NCBI GenBank assembly: GCA_037974965.1
Contig: JBBPFI010000010.1
Coordinates: forward strand, 496,001-560,000
Length of the DNA stretch: 64,000 nt
Source of the DNA: Dacryopinax spathularia
Lineage: Eukaryota > Basidiomycota > Dacrymycetes > Dacrymycetales > Dacrymycetaceae
Direction: 5' to 3'
How positions within the stretch are numbered: position 1 is the stretch's first letter; every line of letters begins with the position of its first letter. This document shows, one piece after another, positions 54,101-64,000 of this stretch. A program made the position numbers and the translations under genes. The notes beneath the pieces are model-generated. The model was given only the letters and a program-made list of their open reading frames with translations, did not search any database and was not told where the DNA came from.

Positions 54101-56642
54101 CGCGGTCTGATGAGTAGGCGCAACTGTCTTGAAAGCTGTCCTCCAGTCTGATTCTTTTTCTAGGGATGAGAACCACATCCAGAAACTGCAACAGCTGGGC
54201 ATGACATCTTCCGATGAGGGAAAGATTCTTGCTCTTTGCGACTACATCCTGAAAGTTGCTGCTGCAACGGGAGGGTGGATGGTCCGCTCACATGTGGACA
54301 ACGACGTGCTGGAGTTGCTGCACGGAGTGGATGTACAACTTCAGCAGCTTGGCGTCCGACCGACAACCATTTTCCTGGGATCTCGGCCGTCTGAGAGCAG
54401 CTCTCGACCGGAGTCAACCAGACGGGTTGGAAGTGATGTTGGCTTGCAGAACTCAATGCGCACGAGTCTTCGGATTCCCGTTTCACCTGGTGCCACCAAC
54501 TCACCTGGAAGCCCTATTGGCGGTGTTCGGATGAAGGAGTTGATGTCCGCTTCCTCCACGTCGCTGAACTTCACGTCTCCACCGACCAGGCTAGAGCGAC
54601 GAGGCTCCAACGCCTCTGTCCAAAGCGGTCTGACGAACGAGATGATCAAGTCGCCCAGACCGGAGGCGGCCTTATCTTCCAGTCCGGCAGGGTCGAACTT
54701 CTCGTCGGATGCCAATGCAATTCGCCGAATGCAGAGGATGCCAGGGCAGATCGATGGCTTCAAAGCACTTCCCGCGATTGGCTCGAGTAAGACAACCGCT
54801 GTGGGACATTTGGAAGCACCCATCCAAATACGACCGGAGGACGAGCTGCCTGCTTCGGGGCGATCATCACCCGCTCCAATGTCAAGACCAGAATCCCGCA
54901 TGCGGTACCAGACACCGACGTTGAACCACACTCCGACACTGAACAGCAGCTGGGGCAATCAAGATACCGGCCTGGGTAATATCATCGAGCATCTCTATCA
55001 CGATAACTTTCGGGAAAGCGTACCTGAATTCGGTCCCCGAGTACCGAATGTGCCAGTCCGGCGACGTTCAGCTGCTCGAGCGAGTTTCCCTCCGCATGAA
55101 AGTAGCAATCGTCGCACGGACGTCACACTCGTTGCGCATCTTACCAGCCATACGGGTGCCATCAACGGTATAGCCGTCTCTCCCGATCACGTCTTCTTCG
55201 TAACCGCTTCCAACGACCGCACGCTTCAAGTCTGGGACACCTCTCGCCTGGTGAACAACGTCACAAGTAAACCACGACACATCTATACAGGCCATAACGG
55301 ACGCGTCACTTGTGTGTGCATGCTGGAGAACACCCACTGTTTCGCTAGCGCAGGCGATGACGGTTCGTTACACGTTGTCCGGGTGCATGTTGGGCAAGGT
55401 GGTTCTCAGCCAAAGTACGGCCGCCTACAGCTGGTGCGAGAACATCGGATCGAGACGCCCGGCGACTATATTACCTGTTTGTCGCACTATAACACTGAGA
55501 CGACCTCCAACCTGGTGTACGCAACGACGTTGGGCGAGATCGTCGTCCTCGACGTCCGGACGATGAAGACAGTTATGCAGATGATTAACCCTACGCAATA
55601 CGGCCCCATATCGACGTTGTGCATCGATCGTAGACGGGCTTGGCTCGTCGTTGGCACTCTCAGTGGAGTCCTAACTCTCTGGGATCTAAGGTTCGGTCTC
55701 CGCTTAAGAAGCTGGAACGTCGCCAGTGCCGATCTCTTCGGTGGATCCTCAACTGCCGTACACCAGTGCGTGCTCCACCCCGTCAAGGGCAGGGACAAAT
55801 GGATCATCGTCGCTGTCGAGTCCCACCCCACGCGGAGCAGCGAAGGCGCCCCGCTCAGGAGCGTGACGCTAGAAGTCTGGGACGTGGACAAAGCCGCCTT
55901 AGTGGAGATGTTCATCCATACCCAAGAAGCGCCGAGCGCCGAAGCGGACGGCACGACCATCCCGGCTCTGGGGACGAAGGGGAACGAGGCGGAGAAGAAC
56001 CCCGCTTCTGCTATTGCTGATTTCGTTGCTTCGAGGGAGACGAATGGAAATGGGACTGGGCCACTGAAACATCGGCGGATGTCGAGTGATACGACGCGTA
56101 GTCCGAGGGCGAACAACGCTGCTTTACCTGGAGACCTCAGTCCGTCATGCCCTGACGTTCGGGCAATTTTGGTCGGGACGGACTTTGGCGGGTTTGCGGC
56201 TCTCGCGCAGCAGACCGCCGGCGTAGTGGAGGAAGAAGGCATCCGGCGCGAGAGACGCTCGCACCTCTACCCTAGCAAGACGAAAGAGGCCAAAGGATAC
56301 ATCATCACCGGCTGCGAAGACCGCAAAGTCCGATACTGGGACCTCGCCCGTGTCAGCCGGTCATTCCTGATCAGCGGCTCCAACGCCGACGTCGAGAAGC
56401 CCACATTTAGCGCTAGCGAGCAGGGCACGTACACCGAAGCGTGGGGTTCGCGCCTTGGTGCTAGTCTAGGCCGAGGGAGGACAGACCGACATAGCGTTAT
56501 TGGCCAGCATCAGCAGCAGCTGTTGAGGGCGCATCAGGACTGTATTACCGCGCTGGCGTGTATCGATAGCCCGTTTAGGGGTGGGGTTATTAGTGCTGAT
56601 CGGGCGGGGGTCGTTAAGGTTTTCAAGGTGGATTTCAACTAG
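51153..56642 (+). CDS. VPS15: VPS15-type protein kinase, PI3-kinase regulatory subunit
   Basis: Regulatory subunit of the class III PI3-kinase (Vps34) complexes in vacuolar sorting and autophagy. I read twelve exons: 51153-51375, 51431-51551, 51599-51683, 51735-52106, 52142-52516, 52565-52643, 52693-52910, 52960-53193, 53247-53550, 53600-53889, 53941-54113 and 54164-56642; about 1650 residues. MGNHLS is the N-myristoylation signal. The kinase domain has VVVKIF, catalytic HGDLKSENVL and DFS in place of DFG, as usual in VPS15. HEAT-repeat helices follow (DMLRDDSALVRGAAIRTL, FPNVTELARDPDVSVRCMYA). The last third carries WD40 blades (NDRTLQVWDTS, GVLTLWDLR, DRKVRYWDLAR). Intron 2 begins with GC, and intron 4 as read is only 35 bp, so those two joins need checking. 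Confidence 0.93.
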
Positions 56643-56912
56643 ATGGAATATCATGGGAGTTCTTGCATTGTACAATTACGCATTTTTCTTCAAGCTTGCA
56701 TTATTGTCTTGTAATTATCGCTTGTAATGATTCCCTGCTTGTCCTGTCATGAGCGCTTACGCGCGCGCATTTTCTATTCCGTTCACGTAAGCGTAAGAAG
56801 CACAAAGGGTCCTGCGCATCTCACCTTCCGTTGCTTCTCGGTGCACCGCTCGTCCGACTGCGGGCGCGTCCTCGTCTTTTCCTCAACAACGACCACAACG
56901 ACGACCACAAAG
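56643..56912. promoter_or_regulatory. LCB1 promoter region
   Basis: 270 bp between the VPS15 stop and the LCB1 start. Just before the ATG is an ACAACGACCAC repeat leader (56885-56910). No TATA box is evident. Confidence 0.4.
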
Positions 56913-58614
56913 ATGGCGACGGCAGTGAACAGCACTGGCCCACTGCCTGATACGACCCCGGCACTCGAGCCCATCCTGCACTACGTCAACGCCTCCCTCT
57001 CCTACGTCTACCACTCCTTCCTCTCCATCCCAGGCTCGTCCATCCTCATCCGCTATGTCCGCTCTTCATACCAGAACGACCCCCTCCGCACCCTCCTCGA
57101 GATAATCCTCTTCCTCTTCGCGCTCCGGACGATCCTCCAGTCCCGTACGCGTACTGAGCGGGCAGCGAAGAACTATGTCCAGCTGAGCGAGTCGGAGATC
57201 GACGAGCTGGTGGACGACTGGGTGCCGGAGCCGCTCGTCCAGCCTCTCACGCCGGCCGAACAAGCGCAGCTCAACTCCCTGCCTATCATCTCCGGTGCTG
57301 CTGGGCCCAAGCCCAAACTCGTCCAGTCGGGGAAGACGGTGCTCAACCTAGCGAGCTACAACTTCGCCGGCCTGGCAGGGAACGAGCATATCAAAGAACA
57401 AGCCATCGGTGCGCTGCGGAAATACGGCGTTGGGTCCTGCGGCCCGCCAGGGTTCTACGGCACGATCGACGTGCATATGCAGCTCGAGCAGGACCTGGCC
57501 AATTTCCTCGGGACGGAGAGCGCGATCATCTACTCCCAGGCATTCTCGACCGCTTCGTCCGTTATACCCGCGTTCTGCAAGAGAGGCGATATAATCGTCG
57601 CTGATCGTGGAGTCAACTTTGCGATCCATAAGGGCATCCAGATCAGCCGGAGCACGGTTAGGTGGTTTGATCATAATGACCTGAACAGCTTGGAGGAGGT
57701 GCTGCTTAGTGTGGAGAAGGAGATGAAGAAGAAGCGGGCGCGCTTGACACGTCGGTTTATCGTCACCGAGGGCATCTTCGAGAACGATGGCCAGATGGTG
57801 GATCTACCTAAGCTGGTATGCCTTAGCTTCAACTCGGCTTTGTGATCCGAGGCTAACGACGCGCATATAGATCGAGCTCAAGGAGAGGTTCAAGTACCGC
57901 CTCGTCCTGGACGAGTCCATCTCCTTCGGTTCAGTCGGCCGTACAGGCCGTGGCCTGACAGAGCTCTACAACGTCCCCGCCACGCACATCGACATGCTCC
58001 TCGGCTCCATGGCCACGGGGCTCAACTCCGCCGGCGGGTTCTGCGCCGGCTCACGGGTCGTGACCGAGCACCAGCGGATCAACGGCACTTCCTTCGTTTT
58101 CTCCGCTGCTATGCCCGCCTTGCTGGCGGTGGGGGCGAGCGAAGCGATCGGCATATTGCGGGACAACCCTGGCTGTCTGCGCGAGCTGGTCGAGAATGTT
58201 CGCGTTGTGCGCGGCGTGCTGGATCGGCTGGAGTGCATCGAAGTGCCCAGTCATCCCGCCTCGCCTCTTATCCATATCTATATCCGCAACACCCCGGCGC
58301 AGGGGTCAAGCCTGGAGGTCCCCTCCGCCACGGCTCGCAAATCTCCGCGCTCGAAGCCGAACAGCCTGCTCCCTGCCGAGCCGCCCGTGTTTGATATCGG
58401 GACCGAGGAGAGGCTGTTACAGGACGTAGTGGACGAGGCGCTCGCGCAGGGTGTGCTCATCACACGCGTAAAGCGGTTGCGTGGACAGGAAGCTGCCGAG
58501 CCTAGGCCGAGCATCAAGATAGCCGTCACGGCCGGTCTCTCCCGGAAGGAAGTCGAGAAGGCCGCCGGCGTGGTGCGCGCTGCTCTGCTCAAAGTTCTTG
58601 GCAAGCGCCGGTGA
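56913..58614 (+). CDS. LCB1: Serine palmitoyltransferase subunit 1
   Basis: Regulatory subunit of serine palmitoyltransferase in the ER, which starts sphingolipid synthesis from serine and palmitoyl-CoA with LCB2. 548 residues; exons 56913-57815 and 57871-58614. A membrane helix near residue 70 (TLLEIILFLFALRTIL) is followed by the alpha-oxoamine synthase fold: LNLASYNFAGLAG, YGVGSCGPPGFYGTIDVH, AIIYSQAFST, RFIVTEGIFENDG, LVLDESISFGSVGRTGRG. At the site where LCB2 carries the PLP lysine, this protein reads LLGSMATGLNSAGGFCAGS with no lysine, the known LCB1 condition. An in-frame Met at 56727 exists upstream; MATAVN is chosen because the added residues show no conservation. Confidence 0.94.
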
Positions 58615-58772
58615 GCGCTAGGATTCGTGTTTGGTTTCGTGAACGAGCAGCAGTATAGATCATCAGCTCTAATGTATGACTCCCCTAGCTAGGACATCGC
58701 TACATGCTCCCTCTGGATACCCCTATTCTTGCTTGGAATTACACGTCGTTACTCCCTCTGCTCCACACGCCA

Positions 58773-60375
58773 TCATGCAGCCGTCTCCTCCGGCTGGGCG
58801 AGCTTGATCTTCTTTGCCGTCTGGGAGCCCTTCGGCTGGGTTTTGACCCACGGGATGTGCGTCCTGCCCTGCATATACGGCTGCAGTACCTCTGGGATGC
58901 GGACACCGTTCTCGTCCTGATAGTTCTCGACGATGCAGCACAGCGCGCGCTCCGTAGCGCACAGCGTGCCGTTCAGCATGTGCACATACACCTTCTTGCT
59001 GTCCCCCTTCTGCTTCAACCCGTACCGGATCTCGAGTCTCCTGCTCTGATAGTCGGTGCAGTTCGACGTCGACACGAGCTCCTTATACGCGCCCTGGAAG
59101 GGGAACCATGCTTCCAAATCGTACTTCATCGCAGCTGCGTTATTGAGGGCACCGGAAACGATCGCCACCAACCGGTAGGGGATACCGAGGCTCTGGTAGA
59201 ACACCTCGCTTGTCGCGACCATGTCGTGGAACATCTCCCAGGATTTTTCGGGCGCGGTGATGCAGAACTGCTCGACCTTTTCGAATTGGTGGACGCGGAA
59301 GATGCCCCACGTGTCCTTTCCGTGCGAGCCGGCTTCCTTCCGGAAACAGGTCGAGTAGCCGCCATATCTGGATCACAAGACTCCTTGAGAAGACAGCTCA
59401 GCAACGAGGAAGGGTTATGCGCACCGGATAGGAAGCTGCTTCTCCGGCTGGTCAAACCATTCGTCCGAATGCAAGCACGAGATCGGCTGTTCGCTCGTCG
59501 CGATCAGGTACTTGTCGTCCTCGTCCCCAGTAACCCTATACAGCTCCTCGTCAAACTGCTCAAGCTGGGCAGTCTTGCTCATCATATCCTTGCGCATCAT
59601 AAATGGCGTCTGGATCCTCTTGTAATTCCGCTTCCGGAGGAAGTCCAGCCCGTACGAGATAAGCGCTTGGTTCAGGTCCAGGCCGTCGTTCACGAGGAAG
59701 TAACCGCGGTGGCCCATGATCTTCGTTCCTCGCTCGAGGTCGACAGCGTCGATACAGTGCATGACTTCGTGATGCGGCAGGATCTCTTTCTCCTTATGCT
59801 GCACTTGCCCATTCGGCCCATCAGGGTGCCATGTTCGTACGACCGCATTGTTGTCCTACACCGCATGTCAATCATCCAAGTATATGCGCTTCAGAAGCAA
59901 ACGGACCTCGTTATCGCTGACGGGGACATCCTTGTACACGAGATTCCCGACTGTTGCAGCCTTTGCACGCATAGCTGCCTCAGCCTCCGCAACCTTCTTC
60001 CTCGCCGCAGCGATCTCAGCATCGAGTTTGGCTTTTGAGGCAATCAACTCATCGGCACTCTCTTTCGCCTAGCACCGGATTCAGCAAATATTCCGCATGT
60101 CAAGACTGCAGGACGCACTTTTCGCTTTGCCGTGATCTCCTTCTGGATGGCGTTGGTCTGCTTCGCCATCTGGTTGGCCTCATAGTCCACTGAACGGAGA
60201 TCAACGTGTCGCCTGAATAACAAGGCTCATTCCACGCACTCTTCACCCAGTCCTTGTACATCTGGATGACCTCGTCAACCAGCTCGACCGAGGCATACCG
60301 CTTCCTCTGGCTCTCCCTGATCTCCTCCGCGTTCCCACCCTTCTCATCGATAAAATATGTCACGTCCAGCGTCAT
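58773..60375 (-). CDS. SES1: Seryl-tRNA synthetase, cytosolic
   Basis: Class II synthetase charging tRNA-Ser and tRNA-Sec-type acceptors with serine. 464 residues; exons 60240-60375, 60119-60189, 59907-60068, 59425-59855 and 58773-59367, introns 50-57 bp. The N-terminal coiled-coil arm ([17 protein letters not shown], then the Ala/Lys-rich [19 protein letters not shown]) binds the long variable arm of the tRNA. Motif 1 region: [15 protein letters not shown]; motif 2: [19 protein letters not shown]; motif 3: a [13 protein letters not shown] block. The C-terminus ([19 protein letters not shown]) is the short basic extension seen in fungal cytosolic enzymes. No mitochondrial presequence. Head to head with the DUF1308 gene. 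Confidence 0.94.
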
Positions 60376-60665
60376 GGTCGATTTGCGATTTCGAAGATCA
60401 GGTTAAAGAACTACAGGGTATACTCCAGGTAGGAGTTTCGCGCTGAATAGAAGAGCCTGTATACTTTGCGGGATGCTGGTCGAGTCAGTTTTGATGTGCT
60501 GCTCGTCGCGAGGCTCAGAAATCTCAACGCATAAATTCGGAAGGTGTGGCGATGCAGAAGCACCCATTGTAGGGACTCGACAAGTACGAATAGTGCGAGC
60601 CTGTGACCTCCGCATTATCTCCCCACACTCGCCCCTTGCACCCACCTACCATCTAACTTGCTAGA
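60376..60665. promoter_or_regulatory. Shared divergent promoter region SerRS / DUF1308
   Basis: 290 bp between divergent start codons; no TATA element recognised. No gene supported. Confidence 0.45.
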
Positions 60666-62461
60666 ATGGAGCTAGACGAGCTGCTATCACTACGATCTCA
60701 GTTGGTCGAAGCGCTCAAGTCGATTCAAGCACTCTCAACGACCAGTCAACTATGGCGGGCGCCTATAATCCAGCCAGAAGCGCCGGGCGAGAATGGCGCA
60801 GAGGTGCCAGGGCTGAAGTTCTTCGAGGGATCCGTGAGGCGGGAGATCGAGACGTTTGACAAAGTACGTGCTTCAGCCTTAATACGTTAGCGTCGTTAAG
60901 AATGAGGAGTCTTAGTTCCTGACCGACGAAGATCGCTCAATAGCCAAGTTCTCGACCAATGCACCGTACTACCTTGCCGTTTGGAGAGAAGTCCTACATG
61001 CCCCACCGCCGATATTGTCAATAGGCAAAAGCTTCAGTTTGCCAAAACATAATGGACGAGCGAAACCGTCAGTGAAGGTGGACGTGGTGGCGGACGATGG
61101 CAGATTATGGATACGAGTGAACACGTGAGTCATCTAGTATTGGCCTGTAGTTGTAGTCCCTAACCCGCTCTAGTATCAAGAACTCCCGCCTCCTCGCTGA
61201 GCTACGCGAAATCGATTCATACGTATCTGAAGACGAATCTGAAGATGGCCAAGAAGAAACGTCCACGTCAAGCGCGTTTGCTGCTACCCGCCCTGCATCG
61301 GAGCTAGATAATTCCGTCCTCCGGATGGGCCGGGATTTGTTGGCCGCAGCGAGGAGTAACCCATTACCTGGAGGCAAGATTTCGCCACGAATACACATGC
61401 GTTTGACCAGGCTAGTTCCTGGAAGCGACGAAGATGATGAGATTGACCCGCGAATACGACAGACTGTTGCGAAACTCGAAGAAATGGGCATCACCGTTGC
61501 GATCGGAGAGCGGCGGCTTGATGAAGGAGGCCGTTCTGGCTTGCACCCTTTTCCATTGCAGCTGCGACCAACGCGGTGCATCAACCTGGACCTGTCCCTG
61601 TTGATCGCTCTTATATCAGACCTTACACATGCGCCTTTGCCTTCTTCTGTCGCGGAAGCCGGCAACAGGTTTAAACCGATTCTGCGCCAGGGCAAGGAGA
61701 AGAGTCGATCTGTTGTGAGTCAGGTCGAGGCAGACGACGAAGATGGCGACTACGGAGACCATTCCCGCGCACTTTTGGCTCAGCTTGAGCAAGAGATGAA
61801 ACGGGGTCTCTTGGAGGAGATGCGATGCATTCTCCATTCCTCCGGTGGGAACGGAACAGACGTTCAGTTCTGGACGACGAGCGAAGCTAAAGCACGATGT
61901 CTTTCGATCGTTAGCAAAATCGGTGGACCTGGAGAACGGCGTCGCGCGGCAGCTCTCTTCGCCGCTGATGGAGGCGAGGCAAGAGACATGAGCGCTTTCT
62001 GGGCTGGATCAAGATACTCCGCCGAATATCTTCCGGGATTACCCGTCCGCACCTCCGACATAATACCAATAGCACCTATACCTTCCGAACCGTTTCTGGC
62101 TCGTCTTGCCACAACATGCCGATCGATTCTTGGAGCGGCACCGGAACAAGCTGCGCTCGCTCCTTCCGAGCCTGCTAAGCCGATAGTACCGCACCTCACA
62201 GCACACACCATTCGATCGTTCCTGCAGGGCGCTACGGACGGCATGACTACTCTGACCGCAAACAAGATGTCTATACGTGCGATCATGCGGGAGATGCGCA
62301 GCGTGGAAGCAGCTGGTCTTTCTGATCATTCTGTGGCAGGACAGGCTCAGTTGCAAACCGAGGGTGGCGGAGGAACCGATGCTGGTTCGGTCACCGCCTG
62401 GCTGTGGGTCGTGGAGCCACGCAGTCTCTCCGAGGGTATGAGAACGGACACGCTACCATGA
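60666..62461 (+). CDS. UPF0415 / DUF1308 family protein
   Basis: Conserved eukaryotic protein of unproven function (homologous to human C7orf25). 564 residues; exons 60666-60863, 60916-61124 and 61174-62461. The N-terminal helix region (LLSLRSQLVEALKSI, GLKFFEGSVRREI) leads to the family core: KVDVVADDGRLWIRV, INLDLSLLIALISDLTHA (an Asp-containing PIN-like stretch), and later TTSEAKARCLSIVSKIGGPGERRRA with downstream SDIIPI. A Ser/Glu-acidic linker sits near residue 145 (YVSEDESEDGQEE). The C-terminal region (LTANKMSIRAIMREMRSV) is helical. A nuclease-like fold is suggested in the literature for related proteins, but catalytic activity cannot be read here. Confidence 0.8.
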
Positions 62462-62579
62462 GCATCATTGACCATTGTAAACCCACCACGATTCCTTTGC
62501 ATACAGATACATTATGATAAAGATGTTCTTCCCGGACGCAATTGTTCGCGGGACTCGCGTTAACTTGATCGTGCATTGC
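62462..62579. other. Convergent 3' ends
   Basis: Only 118 bp separate the stop codons of the DUF1308 gene and the aldehyde dehydrogenase, so their 3' untranslated regions probably overlap. Confidence 0.6.
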
Positions 62580-64000
62580 TTACTCGAAGCTTACCCCTTG
62601 GGCCAGCGGAGCATCATCGGTGAAGTTGATGGTGCAGGACGCCCACCGCACGTATTGCTTCCATGCGTCTCCTCCAGACTCCCGACCCCACCCAGTGCTC
62701 TTGTTGCCGCCGAAGGCTGCACCGATCTCAGCTCCACTCGTCGCGACGTTGACATTGACGATGCCACAGTCGCTGCCCTCCTCGCTGATCCATTTGCCCA
62801 TCTCGCGCATATCCGTCGTGAAGATTGTGCTGCTCAGGCCCTGCCGGACACCGTTGTTCCACTCGATAGCCTGGTCGAGATCATCATATATAGCCACGCT
62901 CAGCATTGGCGCGAATGTCTCCTCCTGGAAGATGGGTGACTGCGGCGAAGCAGGCTTGACAATTGCGGGCAGCACGTAGTAGCCCTTCTTTAGCTCATCA
63001 CTGGACGGAGTGAATGGCTGTCCGCCGACCAAAATCTCGCCACCTTCCTGCTTGACCTGCTCCAAAGCCTTGAAGAACGCGTTCTTTGCCGCCTGGGTGT
63101 GGAGCGGCCCAATGAGCGTAGACGATTGTAAGGGGTCCCCAACACGGCTTTGCAAGTTCTCGTACGCCTTGACGAGTCTCGGCAGGAACTTGTCTGCAAT
63201 CGAACGATGTAGGAAGAGACGACGAGTAGTGGTGCAGCGCTGCCCAGCCGTACCGGCGGCAGAGAAAAGGAGTGTTCGTAATGCCAGATCGAGGTTCGCG
63301 CTTGGCGTCACGATCGCGCAGTTGTTTCCACCGAGCTCTAGCAGAACTTTGCCGAATCGATGCTGTACTTTTGCCCCGATAGTCTGTCCGACGCGCTCAC
63401 TTCCGGTGAAACTCACTGGGAACACGCTCAGCTTGCATATAGCCACAATGAACGAAAGTCTTACCCAAATCCACGCCCTTGTCATTGACCAAGGTCTCCC
63501 CAACTTCCAGACCGCCACAGACCAAGCTCGCCACTGCACCATCGATGCCATTCTTTTCAAGAACGTCTGCAACAATGCGAGTGACCGCAATGGCGCATAG
63601 AGGTGTTGTGGGCGAAGGCTTCCAGATCGTTGCATTCCCGACAGCCAAGCAGAGAGCAAAATTCCAGCCACAGACAGCAACGGGGAAGTTGAACGCAGTG
63701 ATAATGCCCACAACGCCCAGAGGATTGGCAACTGCGCACATGTCATTAGCACCTGATGTGCGCTCCCGATGAGAAGAACATACCCTCCAGAATCTGATGA
63801 CCAGGACGTTCGGACTTTAGGACGCGTCCAGCCGCGCTGCGAGACAGACCAATGGCGTAGTCGCACTATAGCTGTCAGAAAACGCGCATATACGCCGGTT
63901 CTTGCCCATGCTTACAATGTCGATATATTCCTGAACCTCGCCTTCACCTTCGGACAATATCTTGCCCATTTCCAAGGACACTAGGGCACCCAGGGCAGAT
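62580..64000 (-). CDS. Aldehyde dehydrogenase, ALDH7 (antiquitin) type, 5' end outside window
   Basis: NAD-dependent aldehyde dehydrogenase closest to ALDH7/antiquitin, which oxidises alpha-aminoadipic semialdehyde and other aldehydes. The last four exons are visible: 63916-64000 (open at the edge), 63784-63865, 63465-63731 and 62580-63415; about 423 residues. Seen in order: [51 protein letters not shown] (cofactor-binding Lys), [10 protein letters not shown], catalytic Glu in LLELGGNN, catalytic Cys in [21 protein letters not shown], and the ALDH7-specific ending [29 protein letters not shown] with PLAQG near the C-terminus (read in two pieces). All active-site residues are present. Confidence 0.92.

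Noticed and set aside
58704-60038. 444-codon plus-strand open frame antisense to SerRS
   Set aside because: Mirror of the SerRS coding frame; no family motif, and the minus strand has clear synthetase motifs.
1-64000. tRNA, rRNA or CRISPR features
   Set aside because: No paired A/B box tRNA promoters, rRNA stretches or regularly spaced repeats were seen by eye; a covariance-model scan would be needed to exclude tRNAs fully.

Overview
The window looks like a basidiomycete (probably Agaricomycete) nuclear chromosome. Almost every conserved gene is cut by many phase-consistent introns of about 48-65 bp with GTRNGY donors and CTNA branch sites, intergenic gaps are short, and the housekeeping proteins are fungal in type (Spc98/GCP3, Vps15, Lcb1, Ste14). 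I cannot name the species. Exon boundaries were read by eye from splice signals, frame continuity and protein conservation.

Layout. (1) Positions 1-3.4 kb: an A+T-richer segment with two neighbouring, intron-rich, paralogous minus-strand genes of unknown function, plus a possible 3' remnant of a third. The leftmost gene runs off the window and carries a Cys-rich, zinc-binding-like motif. The short site GAAGTTC/GAACTTC recurs here far above chance, in exons and introns alike. (2) 3.8-5.8 kb: two paralogous small secreted proteins. (3) 6.6-13.7 kb: housekeeping block with ATP synthase gamma (ATP3), eIF2-beta, ribosomal protein L27 and gamma-tubulin complex protein GCP3. (4) 14.2-16.9 kb: an HpcH/HpaI aldolase converging on an MFS transporter.

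(5) 18.2-36.7 kb: the main accessory feature, a tandem array of eleven intronless paralogs. Each has a signal peptide, a large Cys-containing N-glycosylatable ectodomain made of two similar halves (hallmark VGSDxxGxxxGGTS), and one of two C-terminal forms. Seven have a transmembrane helix with a basic cytoplasmic tail, which in five of them shares a conserved motif. Four stop after a hydrophobic segment, like GPI-anchored or tail-less forms. Ten of the eleven are on the minus strand.

(6) 37.7-50.5 kb: a Pro/Ser-rich coiled-coil protein, a tandem pair of NmrA-like (isoflavone-reductase-like) proteins, a nuclear-looking acidic protein, a Ste14-type isoprenylcysteine methyltransferase, a Ser/Pro-rich protein with a membrane segment, and a TB2/DP1/HVA22 (Yop1/REEP-like) protein. 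(7) 51.1-64 kb: VPS15 protein kinase, serine palmitoyltransferase LCB1, cytosolic seryl-tRNA synthetase, a UPF0415/DUF1308 protein, and the 3' part of an ALDH7-type aldehyde dehydrogenase running off the right end.

The conserved genes do ordinary cell work and are not an operon. Several sit head to head and probably share promoter space (ATP3/eIF2-beta, the 44 kb protein/Ste14, SerRS/DUF1308). The parts without a ready explanation are the left 3.4 kb segment and the eleven-gene receptor-like array. No rRNA, tRNA, CRISPR array or intact transposon was recognised.
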